Notes: generated by a model from the sequence alone, not told the origin. DNA of 44,150 nucleotides from Planctomycetota bacterium (GCA_021324515.1 JAJPIY010000240.1:1-44150); one strand, 5' to 3'; counted from the first letter of the stretch, positions 32,817-41,060 are shown. Translations and numbers: made by a program.

Positions 32817-35609
32817 CTAACGTCCCTTTTGACGCCCGCGGCCTCTTTTGGGACGAGAGAACCCAGGCGACGAGTTGGAAGAAGCCGCCGGGGCCACGGC
32901 CCCGCTGCTTGAATCGCCGCTTGTCAAGTTGCGCAGGCGGTCGGAATCGGTTGGCTCCTTCCAGATAAGCAAGATGACGAACTCGGTTCGCTTCAGCCCA
33001 CGATTATTCTCTGAGGGCGGCATGCTACCGTTGGATTGCATTCCGGCTGGCGACGCACCGCTGTATTTCTTCATCATGTCCATCTGGCGGCGCATCCGCT
33101 CGTCACCGCCAGCTCCACCCGGCATAGCAGCGCTGCCCCGCTTGCGCATCATGTCCATTGGTCCTCCCATGCCGGATCCTCCCATGCCGGAGCCTTTTGT
33201 CGCAGGCTCTACACCCAGCGGCGTCCAATCTTTTCGGCTGGGAGTGGTCGAAGCGCTGGGGCCTCCAGACGGACCTCCTGGGCCGGCCATACCGCCCGGA
33301 GGACTGCCGCCGCTGGCGCCGCCGCCTGGAGGGCTGGCGGACGTGCCGGAGGCCGAAGTCATGCCGCTGGGCATGGGGCCGCCAGGCATGGAGCCACCAC
33401 CAGGCATGCCCATGCCGCCAGGCCCCATCCCGCCTGTGTTCACGATGCCCAAGGCCAACTCCTTGACTTCCTCATGCGTGCTCTCATTGAGAATCTCGAA
33501 AGGAGCGTCGGCGGACGACTGGGCCGTCTTGTACAAGACTACATGGCTAATGCGGTTGATGACGGGGCCGAGCGGTTCCAGTTCCTTCTGCTCTGCTCCC
33601 GCAGAGGCACTGGCCCCGCCTGGAGGCGACGCCGGGGCGCCTGGCGGGGCCGCAGTCGGGGTTGCTGCGCCCGCGGGAGCTGTCGCTCCTCCGGCGGCGG
33701 CATCCGCTTTCTTTTCTCGAATGCCCAGCCGCGCGAGGTTTTCTAACAGCGTGTTCTTGATGAAGCTCTCTCCATCGCTATGGTAGGTCCAACCGTGCAG
33801 CTCGATGATCCAGCCGGCCCCCTGGGGAGGTTTTTGGAAGTGGTCCTTGGGGCGGACCCATTCCTCGCGATTTCTTTTCACGCGATCGCTTTTCTTCACC
33901 AGGTCCCAGTAGGTTCCCAAGTTGTCGCAGAAAAAAGCTTGCACCGACTCGATGTTGAACTGAACGAGGTCCTGCACGCTTTGATTCGGCTCGTCGGCGC
34001 CTTCCTTGCTTCCTGAGACAACGCGCTGCGAGAGATACTCTTGATAGGCCTTCGTGGCCTTGGGCACATACTTGGTCTGCACCTCCGGCAGATCGAAGGG
34101 GATGTCGTCCAGTGTGATCGTTTCGGCGACGTTGCCGTCTTCGGCGAGGACTTTGTATTCCAGCTTTTTGCGGATGTCCGGTTGCGGGATAGCGGCGTTG
34201 AGGAACTTGAACAACTCCGGCCAATTGTCGCGTTCGAATTGACCGGCGACAATCGTGCGAACCGCGTCTTCTTCGTCCCGTGCTTTCTTCTTGGCCGCAT
34301 CCAGGGCGCTCTTGGCGGATTGGGCCTTCTTGGCGGCATCGCCGGCGGCAACGACGGCTTTCTCAACCCTTTTATCACCCCAGGTGCGTTTCTCCAGGCC
34401 ATAGCTAAGGGCCATACCAAGACTGCCAAAGAGGAGAGCGGCGGCAGCGGCAGCGGCAAACGGCTTTTTGGCCTTGATGAGACGCTCAATTCGGATCTCG
34501 TTGGGCAGCAGGTTCGTCAACAAGCGCGCCCGTTTGAGTCCTTGCAGGGCCAGCCCATAGGCTACCCCGAACGTCAGGATATTTTCCGTGAACGCCTGCT
34601 GCGCGATCACCTGGTCGCCGTTGATGCGCTCCATCTTGGTCAGCTTTTTGACTTCTAGCTGGAGTTTTTCGCTGAGGAACTTCTGTAAACCCGGCAGACG
34701 GAAGGCGTTGCCCAGGCCGATCATGTATTCGATATGGGCGTCGCGGTGGGTATTGGTGAAATAGCCCAGCGAGCGCTGCACTTCACCGACGAAATCATTG
34801 AGCACCGGCTTAAGGGCCGCCAAAATCTTCTTCAAGTCCGGTGACTTGGTGGCGTTGCGCTTGAGGTGCTCGGCCTTGGCGAAAGTCAGCTTGAGGTCTT
34901 TGGTCAAAGCACGGGTGAAGTGGTTGCCGCCCAACGGAATGGGACGCTGCCAGATGATGCGTTCGCCATCGGTAATGACCAGGTTGCTGCTGTCGGTGCC
35001 GATGTCCAGGGCAACGACGCATTTTTTGTCGCCGCCGCCTTCGCTGGGTTGTTCCGCATCCTTGCCCAGAAGATCGAAAGACACATAATTGCACAGGGCC
35101 AACGGCGCCATCTGCACTACATGGACGTCGATATTAACGTCTTTGAAGTGTTGCAAATAGCGGCCCACCATGTCGCGCTTCATGGCAAACAGACCGATCT
35201 CCGTTTCCATTGCGAAGCCATCGGTGACGGTCCCAGAGCCGATCTTCTGATAATCCCAAACCACTTCATCGAGATTGAAGGGGATCTGCTGCTTGGCCTC
35301 AAAGCGCACAATATCGGCGATCTTCTTTTCCTCAACCGGCGGCAGTTTCACGAAGCGGGCCAATCCACTCTGTCCGGGGACGCTGATGGCCACGATGTCG
35401 CCGCGCAAGTTGTTGCGCGACAAGAACTTGTCCAAGGCTTCCCGAGTGAGTTGGTCGGGGTCCGCGTCCGGTTGACTGAGGATTTTAGGATGTTCGACAT
35501 AATCAAAAGCGGTGGCGACGAGTTGTCCGTCGATTTCTTGTAGGCGGATCGCCTTTAAGCCGCACTGGCCTAGGTCGATGCCCCAAACGCCGATAGGCTG
35601 AACTGCCAT
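32817..35609 (-). CDS. pilM: PilM-PilN fusion protein, type IV pilus assembly
   Basis: The ATG at 35609 (MAVQPIGVWGIDLGQ) has GGGAGA nine bases upstream, giving 930 aa. Residues 1-350 are PilM, an actin/FtsA-like ATPase: GIDLGQCGLKAIRL, VEEKKIADIVRFEAKQQIPF, VALDIGTDSSNLVI and YMIGLGNAFRLPGLQ. At about 360-400, NLLPNEIRIERLIKAKKPF followed by a hydrophobic helix (AAAAAAALLFGSLGMALSYGL) matches the start of PilN. A coiled coil then follows (DAAKKAQSAKSALDAAKKK). So cytosolic PilM and membrane PilN, normally two interacting proteins, are one chain. The remaining periplasmic part includes Ala/Pro- and Gly/Met-rich regions (GGMGPGGMGMPGGGSMPGG). The last 40 residues are basic. It heads a three-gene operon. 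Confidence 0.88.
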   Translation of the reverse strand: MAVQPIGVWGIDLGQCGLKAIRLQEIDGQLVATAFDYVEHPKILSQPDADPDQLTREALDKFLSRNNLRGDIVAISVPGQSGLARFVKLPPVEEKKIADIVRFEAKQQIPFNLDEVVWDYQKIGSGTVTDGFAMETEIGLFAMKRDMVGRYLQHFKDVNIDVHVVQMAPLALCNYVSFDLLGKDAEQPSEGGGDKKCVVALDIGTDSSNLVITDGERIIWQRPIPLGGNHFTRALTKDLKLTFAKAEHLKRNATKSPDLKKILAALKPVLNDFVGEVQRSLGYFTNTHRDAHIEYMIGLGNAFRLPGLQKFLSEKLQLEVKKLTKMERINGDQVIAQQAFTENILTFGVAYGLALQGLKRARLLTNLLPNEIRIERLIKAKKPFAAAAAAALLFGSLGMALSYGLEKRTWGDKRVEKAVVAAGDAAKKAQSAKSALDAAKKKARDEEDAVRTIVAGQFERDNWPELFKFLNAAIPQPDIRKKLEYKVLAEDGNVAETITLDDIPFDLPEVQTKYVPKATKAYQEYLSQRVVSGSKEGADEPNQSVQDLVQFNIESVQAFFCDNLGTYWDLVKKSDRVKRNREEWVRPKDHFQKPPQGAGWIIELHGWTYHSDGESFIKNTLLENLARLGIREKKADAAAGGATAPAGAATPTAAPPGAPASPPGGASASAGAEQKELEPLGPVINRISHVVLYKTAQSSADAPFEILNESTHEEVKELALGIVNTGGMGPGGMGMPGGGSMPGGPMPSGMTSASGTSASPPGGGASGGSPPGGMAGPGGPSGGPSASTTPSRKDWTPLGVEPATKGSGMGGSGMGGPMDMMRKRGSAAMPGGAGGDERMRRQMDMMKKYSGASPAGMQSNGSMPPSENNRGLKRTEFVILLIWKEPTDSDRLRNLTSGDSSSGAVAPAASSNSSPGFSRPKRGRGRQKGR

Positions 35610-35668
35610 GATGTCGTATCTCCCGCCGCTGTAGAGCGAATGCACTTCGTGACCGAAACGATGTTGTT

Positions 35669-35698
35669 ACGGTAACATGCGGCGACGCACCCTGTCAA
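35669..35698 (-). promoter_or_regulatory. Candidate promoter/operator of the pilus-type operon
   Basis: On the minus strand TTGACA (35693-35698) is followed after 18 bp by TACCGT (35669-35674), about 60 bp before the PilM-PilN start. The -10 lies inside a perfect palindrome TGTTAC-C-GTAACA (35665-35677), which could be a regulator site. A second palindrome, CTACATGTAG, is at 35724-35733. Confidence 0.45.
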
Positions 35699-35771
35699 CC
35701 GCCCCGCGCCGCCGCGGAATAATCTACATGTAGCATAACAAACGGGAAGGCGATTTGTTGGCGAATACTTC

Positions 35772-37460
35772 TTAGCGCGGCATCAATCGCGGCCAATGCA
35801 GCTCCACGCCGTCGTCCTGAAGACGTTTTTGGAAGTCAGCTAACAGTTTGCCGTTTTTGCGCACCTGCCGCGGCGGTTCTTTGCGTGCCAAGCAGAAAGC
35901 GGCCAAGGCGCCGGCCGCTTCACCGATGTTCCACTCCACCGGATGTAAGCGGTAACAGCCGTTGGTTATGTGCGTTACGCCCACGTTCTTGCACGCCGGC
36001 AACAGGTTTTCCACGCGACATGGCAGCAGTGCCCCGAGCGGAATCTGAAACGGCAGCGAGCTGATGTCAAGATAGTTGTCGCCGCCGCTGCTGGGATGCA
36101 AATCGATGCGATAGCTGCCGATGCCTACGCTGTCGGCGAAGTGTTCTGCGGTCAATGCCTCGCCCTTTTTGCCGGTCAACTTTTGTCGGGCCTCGGTGCC
36201 GACGTGTTGTTCGAGGACCGTGAATTCCGCGCGAATGCGCCGGGCTTCGCGGATGTAGGGATACTTCGCCAGCCCGTCGGCGGTATCCACAACGTCGGGC
36301 CGCAGACGTAACCCCTTCCACCCGACGCCGCCGTCCGGCCGCGGGGCTTGTGTCTGCATCCAGTACAACAGCGAAAGACTTAGCTGTTTGGCGCGGCGAA
36401 GATGGCGGGCCGCCTCCTCCGGCTTCACATTGCATAGATTGCCGAGCCAATAATCGTTCTGCGGCCAATTGATGAGGGAAACATCGCTGCGATGACTACC
36501 GGAACGAAAGTTTCGGCGATCCAGGATGCGGCGATACAGCCAAAGGTTCATCCCCCCCGTTCCTGGACCTGATGGATCGAACGTCACAGCGCGCTCTTGA
36601 AGCGTGATCGGATTGGACATTTTCCAGCTGAGCAGCGGTCCCGGCCAGGCCGGTGCCAGCTTAGGGACATATTTACTCCAGAAATCGTATTCTTTGGGCT
36701 TGGGGATTGTATGGTCTTCGCCGGGCAGATAATCGACGGCGAAGCAGAACGTGAACGCTTGCTGGTTGTCCGGCTGCGCTTGGGCAGGAGCGTGCGGTTC
36801 GCCGGTCTCTTTCTGGGACTCGAACCCTGTGACGAACTCCGTCCCGGTCAACGGCAACAAGTCGCCCAGTTCGGTGGCATCGAGAAAGTAGGCCCCGGTC
36901 AGTATCACGGAACAATCGTTGCGCGTATCGTGGACTTTCACCGCCGTGACGCGGTCGCCCTTGACATCTGCGGCGACAGCTTTGTGACAGAGAAGCAGTT
37001 GCACTCGTCCGCTGCTGATAAAGGGAGCGAGCATTTCTTGTAAAACAGCCAGTGCGACACGCGGTTCGTGACACAAGCGGGAGACGAGACCATTGCCGGG
37101 ATTGAAGAAGACAGCTTCGCGTGCCTCGGCAGTCAGCGGATAATGTCGCCGGTAGTAGGCGCGGACGCCGTTCCGAAAGCGGCGATAGGAGCGTGTACAG
37201 CCGAACGATTCGATCCAGGGGTGTTCGTCGGGCGGCACGGCTTGTTGGGTCAGCTGGCCGCCGATCCAGTCGGTTTCTTCGGTGAGCAGGACGGAGCAGC
37301 CGGCCCGTGCCGCTGCCAATGCCGCCGCGCATCCGCCCACACCGCCGCCGAGAATGACGACATCGGCACGCCTCGCGCGGGCGCGCGGTTCGTTTGCTTG
37401 GAAGGAAGCTGTCAACAACGGCGATAAGGCCGCCGTGGTAAGAAAGCGACGTCGGTCCAT
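35772..37460 (-). CDS. Tat-exported FAD-dependent oxidoreductase
   Basis: This 562-aa protein starts MDRRRFLTTAALSPLLTAS, a twin-arginine signal (RRRFL), so it is probably exported folded with its flavin by the Tat system; a tatC gene lies elsewhere in this window. The FAD-binding Rossmann motif VVILGGGVGGCAAALAAARAG is at about residues 34-54, followed by LTEETDWIGGQLT. This fits the FAD_oxidored family (PF12831), common in planctomycetes. The C-terminal region HITNGCYRLHPVEWNIGEAAGALAAFCL, quoted in part as HPVEWNIGEAAGALAAF, closes the FAD site as in relatives. Substrate unknown. The ATG at 37460 is the only start that preserves the Tat motif. Confidence 0.88.
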   Translation of the reverse strand: MDRRRFLTTAALSPLLTASFQANEPRARARRADVVILGGGVGGCAAALAAARAGCSVLLTEETDWIGGQLTQQAVPPDEHPWIESFGCTRSYRRFRNGVRAYYRRHYPLTAEAREAVFFNPGNGLVSRLCHEPRVALAVLQEMLAPFISSGRVQLLLCHKAVAADVKGDRVTAVKVHDTRNDCSVILTGAYFLDATELGDLLPLTGTEFVTGFESQKETGEPHAPAQAQPDNQQAFTFCFAVDYLPGEDHTIPKPKEYDFWSKYVPKLAPAWPGPLLSWKMSNPITLQERAVTFDPSGPGTGGMNLWLYRRILDRRNFRSGSHRSDVSLINWPQNDYWLGNLCNVKPEEAARHLRRAKQLSLSLLYWMQTQAPRPDGGVGWKGLRLRPDVVDTADGLAKYPYIREARRIRAEFTVLEQHVGTEARQKLTGKKGEALTAEHFADSVGIGSYRIDLHPSSGGDNYLDISSLPFQIPLGALLPCRVENLLPACKNVGVTHITNGCYRLHPVEWNIGEAAGALAAFCLARKEPPRQVRKNGKLLADFQKRLQDDGVELHWPRLMPR

Positions 37461-37578
37461 GCCCTGAGTATATCAGACCACAACAAGAAGGGGCAAAGCG
37501 CCGATTTCGGATCTTCGCTCGGACGGATAAAACGCCTCCCCCCTTGTGGGGGGAGGGAAAAGTCCGCCAACTCTTATC
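37461..37578. other. Short gap with family-C hairpin
   Basis: CTCCCCCCTTGTGGGGGGAG at 37536-37555 is a hairpin of the CCCTCCCCC-TTGTG-GGGGGAGGG family, placed just downstream of the sigma factor gene (minus strand). It may stop its transcript. Its right flank is one arm of the 22-bp inverted repeat that brackets the sigma gene (37548-37569 with 38233-38254). Confidence 0.6.
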
Positions 37579-38169
37579 TCAAATATGACCGGCGAGGGCC
37601 TCGCGCATCATCAAGCGGGCCCGGCGCAGTCGGCTTTTTACTGCCGCCACGCTGAGTTGAAGGGTTGCGCTGATCTCGGCATTGCTTAACTCTTCGAGGT
37701 CAGCCAGAACGTAGACTTCTCGATAAATCTCCGGCAAACGGGCGATAGCTTGTTCAATCAGTTCCCGCCTCTCATCATCGAGAAGCCGCTGATCCGGACA
37801 AGTATGGGCTTCTGAAGGTGCGTAGATCTGCTCGGCGAGGGGGATGTCCGTCTCATGTTCTCGGCGTCGGAGCGATTTTCGGCGATGTTCCAAGGACGCA
37901 TTGACCGTCACGCGGTGCAGCCATGTTGTTAGCCGGCCTTCCCCGCGAAAACTATTGAGCTTGCGCAGGACGCGCAACAACACCTCCTGAGTCACATCTT
38001 CTGCGTCGGTCTCGTTGCCAAGCATACGGCAGGCCAGGTTGTACACCCGAGGAGCGTGGGCGTAAAAAACTTGCGCCGCTGTTGCGGCGTCCGCGTCCTC
38101 GACAGGACGCCTACGCTCCAGAGGCCCCTCATGGTCAGCAATACTCGACCAATAATCAAGAAGCGTCAT
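37579..38169 (-). CDS. ECF-type RNA polymerase sigma factor
   Basis: The 196-aa protein has the two-domain ECF layout. Region 2 contains YNLACRMLGNETDAEDVTQEVLLRVLRKL and FRGEGRLTTWLHRVTVN (cut here as DAEDVTQEVLLRVL and TTWLHRVTVNA). Region 4 contains IEQAIARLPEIYREVYVLADLEELSNAEIS and AVKSRLRRARLMMREAL, the helix-turn-helix that reads the -35. The ATG at 38169 follows GGAGGCAGGACCG. No anti-sigma gene (zinc-finger or membrane) lies beside it in the window, unlike many ECF loci. A perfect 15-base palindrome (ATCACCCAGGGTGAT, 38188-38202) sits just upstream. Its regulon is unknown. Confidence 0.92.
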   Translation of the reverse strand: MTLLDYWSSIADHEGPLERRRPVEDADAATAAQVFYAHAPRVYNLACRMLGNETDAEDVTQEVLLRVLRKLNSFRGEGRLTTWLHRVTVNASLEHRRKSLRRREHETDIPLAEQIYAPSEAHTCPDQRLLDDERRELIEQAIARLPEIYREVYVLADLEELSNAEISATLQLSVAAVKSRLRRARLMMREALAGHI

Positions 38170-38187
38170 CGGTCCTGCCTCCGGTGT

Positions 38188-38202
38188 ATCACCCAGGGTG
38201 AT
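38188..38202. promoter_or_regulatory. Operator-like palindrome upstream of the ECF sigma gene
   Basis: ATCACCC-A-GGGTGAT is a perfect 15-base palindrome ending 19 bases before the sigma ATG and just beyond its ribosome site. It could be a repressor site or an mRNA hairpin that affects initiation. Confidence 0.4.
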
Positions 38203-38242
38203 TTCACAGGGAGCGATGCTTTTACAAAGGGCTGGCGGACTT

Positions 38243-38456
38243 TTCCCTCCCCCCCCTGTGGGGGAGGGAGTTGTATTTGTTCCCTCCCCCCTTGTGAGGG
38301 AGGGAGTTGTATTTGTTCCCTCCCCCCTTGTGAGGGAGGGAGTTGTATTTGTTCCCTCCCCCCTTGTGGGGGAGGGTTAGGGTGGGGGGTTAGAACTCCT
38401 TGTCTGCATTGTACTTACCCCCCCACCCCAGCCCTCCCCCACAAGGGGGGAGAGAG
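38243..38456. repeat. 36-bp tandem repeat array ending in an inverted copy
   Basis: Four units start at 38243, 38280, 38316 and 38352 (spacing 37, 36, 36). Each contains the hairpin CCCTCCCCCC-TTGTG-(A/G)GGGAGGG and most the spacer AGTTGTATTTGTT. The fourth unit changes into TTAGGGTGGGGGG and is faced at 38414-38456 by an inverted copy, so 38352-38456 can fold as one long imperfect hairpin. There are no unique spacers, so it is not CRISPR. Strand bias (C-runs, G-runs) also gives quadruplex potential. Confidence 0.85.
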
Positions 38457-38897
38457 TTTTGTCCGTTAGCCCATTACAAAGTATCACTCACCAGGTCCTT
38501 CCCTGCTATCATGACATTCTGGAATTGACTTGCGGGAGTTAGGAGCAACTATCATGCCGCCGCCTGGGCTAAAGAATAGCTTGAGCGAAGTCCAAGACCT
38601 AACGATGAATGATTAAAGGAGTTAAATGCCGTCAGAAAACTCCCAGATTGTGCAATTTCTCGCTTCCGCGGGAGGCGGACGTTTCCAAAAAGAAACATGG
38701 CTGTAAACACATGTTGCCAATCCTTAACAGAAAGACGCTAACTACCAAATCGATGATATTGCGCCCTCCTCTCGTACCGGAGCGCAAACGCCGAAAGGTA
38801 GACCCGCCTTGTCAGGGGCCATTTCCCTGTCCCCTTGTTTTGGATAAACTCATCTCAACTCCGGCAATCTTCCCTCTCTGCACGAAAGGGAGCGACC

Positions 38898-41060
38898 ATG
38901 AGTCAATCTGTGCAACCCGCTCTTGGGTTGGAACTTCTCGACGGCAACATCGCGCTTGTGACCATCGATCAACCCGGCAGCCGCGCCAACACGCTTGGTC
39001 AAGCCGTGCTCGCGGAGTTGGAAGCGATGGTGGTGCGGCTTCGACAACACAGCGACTTGCGTGGTTTGATCTTCCGCAGCGGCAAGCCGGGCATGTTCAT
39101 TGCCGGCGCTGATCTGCGCGAATTAAGCCGCGCGCCGCAAGATCCGGAGGCGGCTCGCCAGCTGGTCCAACGCGGCCTCGATCTCATTGCCGCTTTCGAA
39201 GCCCTGCCGTATCCCACCGTCGCCGCCATCGAGGGCGCCTGCATGGGCGGCGGGCTGGAGCTGGCCCTGGGCCTGGATTATCGCCTGGCCAGCACCCATC
39301 CGAAAACCGAGCTAGGGCTGCCGGAGACCAAGATAGGCCTCATCCCCGGATGGGGGGGAACGCAGCGGCTGACGCGCCTCCTTGGGCCGTCGTTGGCCGC
39401 CGAGATGATCTGCACAGGCGAAGCCGTCAAGGCCGAACGCGCCCGGCAAATCGGCCTGGTTTTCGACGCCGTGCCTTCGGAACGCCTGTACGACGAAGCG
39501 CGGCGTTTGCTGGAAGAAGTAGGCCCTGCCTCACGCCGAGCCGACGAATGGAAAACGCTTCGCAAACGCAAACAGCAGCCTGTCGGATTAAGCGAAGAGC
39601 AGCTGTCGTTCACTTTCGCTGTCGCCCGTGCTCAGATCTTGGCCAAGACCCGCGGACAGTATCCTGCGCCGCTGGCGGCGCTGGAAGCCATCGCCCAGGG
39701 CTGCAATTTGCCGTTGGAAGAAGGGATCAAGAAGGAGACTGAGCAATTCGTGCGGCTGGTGGGCAGTCCGATTTCGCGCAACTTGATCGCTGTATTTTTC
39801 ATGACACAGCGCTTGCAGAAAGATCCTGGCGTCGGCAATGTCGCTGTGCAACCCAAGACCGTGCAGCAAGTCGGCGTCCTTGGCGCCGGCATGATGGGTT
39901 CTGGTATTGCCCTGGCGCACGTCCGTCGCGGTATTCCCACCGTGATGCTCGACAAGGTGCCAGCTGCATTGGAGAAGGGGGTCAATAACATCATCAAGGG
40001 CCTACAAGGGCGCGTTGCTGCCGGCCGTATGTCGTCCGAGGAAGCGGCTGGCGCGCTGGCGCGTCTGAGCACGAGCATGACGCTCAACGCCTTGGCCGAT
40101 CGCGATGTTGTTATCGAAGCCATCACCGAGAACGAGGAAATGAAGGTCCATGTTTATCGTCAATTACACAACGTGCTAGGCCCCGATGCTATCCTCGCCT
40201 CGAACACGTCGGCCATCTCGATCACGCGCATGGCCCAAGCGGTTAAGCGGCCCGAAAACTTCGCGGGTATGCATTTTTTCAATCCGGTTGATCGCATGCA
40301 GCTTGTTGAAGTGGTCCGCGGCGACCAAACCAGTGACGAAACCGTGGCCACGCTTGTTGCCCTGGCCAAACGCATCGGCAAAACGCCGATTGTGGTCCGC
40401 GATTGTCCCGGCTTCCTCGTCAACCGTATTCTGTTTCCCTACTTGAACGAATCGCTGGTGCTGCTGCAAGAGGGGGCCAACCCGCGCGCCATCGACAAAG
40501 CGGCGACGGCATTCGGCATGCCGATGGGGCCGATCACCCTCTATGATCTCGTCGGCCTGGACACGTCGCTGCACGCCGGCAACGTCATCAACACCGCCTT
40601 CGCCGACCGGGCCGCACCAACCCGCATCCTCGCCGAATTGGTCGCCGCCGGCCGTTTGGGCCAGGAATACGGGGCCGGGTTCTACAGCTACGCCAAAGGG
40701 TCACGCGGTGTCGATGACCCGGCGCTCGAGCCGATCCTGGCGAAATGCCGCACCGAGCAACGGCAGATTAGCAATGAAGAGATAACAGATCGTCTCTTTT
40801 TACCGATGGTGACGGAAGCGAGCCGAGTGCTGAGCGAAGGCATCGTGCGCGAGCCGGGCGATGTGGACATGGGGTTGATTTTGGGCATCGGCTTCCCCGC
40901 GTTCCGCGGCGGCATCCTGCGCTGGGCCGACTCGCTGGGGCTGGCCAACGTGCTGGAAAAACTAAGGCCCTACGAGCGCCTCGGAGCGCGTTTCCATCCG
41001 ACCGAGCAGATGCGCAAGCTGGCGGCAGAGGGCAAGGGCTTCTATCCCCCTGAGCCGTGA
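38898..41060 (+). CDS. Multifunctional fatty-acid oxidation protein: enoyl-CoA hydratase / 3-hydroxyacyl-CoA dehydrogenase
   Basis: This 720-aa FadB/FadJ-like alpha subunit catalyses hydration of enoyl-CoA and NAD-dependent oxidation of the 3-hydroxyacyl-CoA. The ATG at 38898 follows GAAAGGGAGCGACC; the track start is further upstream. Residues 1-190 are crotonase: FIAGADLREL for the oxyanion hole, and the two catalytic Glu in GGGLELALG and LPETKIGLIPGWGGTQR. From about 325 comes the dehydrogenase: VGVLGAGMMGSGIALAHV, ASNTSAISIT, GMHFFNPVDRMQLVEVVRG (His and Glu of the active site) and DCPGFLVNRILFPYLNE. The C-terminal repeat of the dehydrogenase helical domain is present. No thiolase beta subunit is adjacent. 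Confidence 0.94.
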   Translation: MSQSVQPALGLELLDGNIALVTIDQPGSRANTLGQAVLAELEAMVVRLRQHSDLRGLIFRSGKPGMFIAGADLRELSRAPQDPEAARQLVQRGLDLIAAFEALPYPTVAAIEGACMGGGLELALGLDYRLASTHPKTELGLPETKIGLIPGWGGTQRLTRLLGPSLAAEMICTGEAVKAERARQIGLVFDAVPSERLYDEARRLLEEVGPASRRADEWKTLRKRKQQPVGLSEEQLSFTFAVARAQILAKTRGQYPAPLAALEAIAQGCNLPLEEGIKKETEQFVRLVGSPISRNLIAVFFMTQRLQKDPGVGNVAVQPKTVQQVGVLGAGMMGSGIALAHVRRGIPTVMLDKVPAALEKGVNNIIKGLQGRVAAGRMSSEEAAGALARLSTSMTLNALADRDVVIEAITENEEMKVHVYRQLHNVLGPDAILASNTSAISITRMAQAVKRPENFAGMHFFNPVDRMQLVEVVRGDQTSDETVATLVALAKRIGKTPIVVRDCPGFLVNRILFPYLNESLVLLQEGANPRAIDKAATAFGMPMGPITLYDLVGLDTSLHAGNVINTAFADRAAPTRILAELVAAGRLGQEYGAGFYSYAKGSRGVDDPALEPILAKCRTEQRQISNEEITDRLFLPMVTEASRVLSEGIVREPGDVDMGLILGIGFPAFRGGILRWADSLGLANVLEKLRPYERLGARFHPTEQMRKLAAEGKGFYPPEP

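Larger units (their letters stand above)
38170..38897. other. Long intergenic region: operator-like palindrome, 36-bp tandem array, tiny ORFs
   Basis: This 728-bp gap between the sigma gene (-) and the fatty-acid oxidation gene (+) contains the palindrome at 38188-38202 and the repeat array at 38243-38456. Behind these are two very short ORFs with ribosome sites: 38554-38616 (20 aa, behind TTAGGAG) and 38626-38706 (26 aa, behind AAAGGAG; MPSENSQIVQFLASAGGG). Neither is recognisable; they could be leader peptides or remnants. The track ORF 38609-39112 runs into the next gene out of frame and is rejected. Confidence 0.55.

Noticed and set aside
32848-33786. 312-aa plus-strand ORF, Pro/Gly-rich
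   Set aside because: Antisense of the Gly/Met/Pro-rich part of the PilM-PilN fusion; composition follows from that.
38243-38456. CRISPR-like regular array (36-bp period)
   Set aside because: Units are contiguous copies with no unique spacers, no leader and no cas genes; it is a tandem hairpin repeat.
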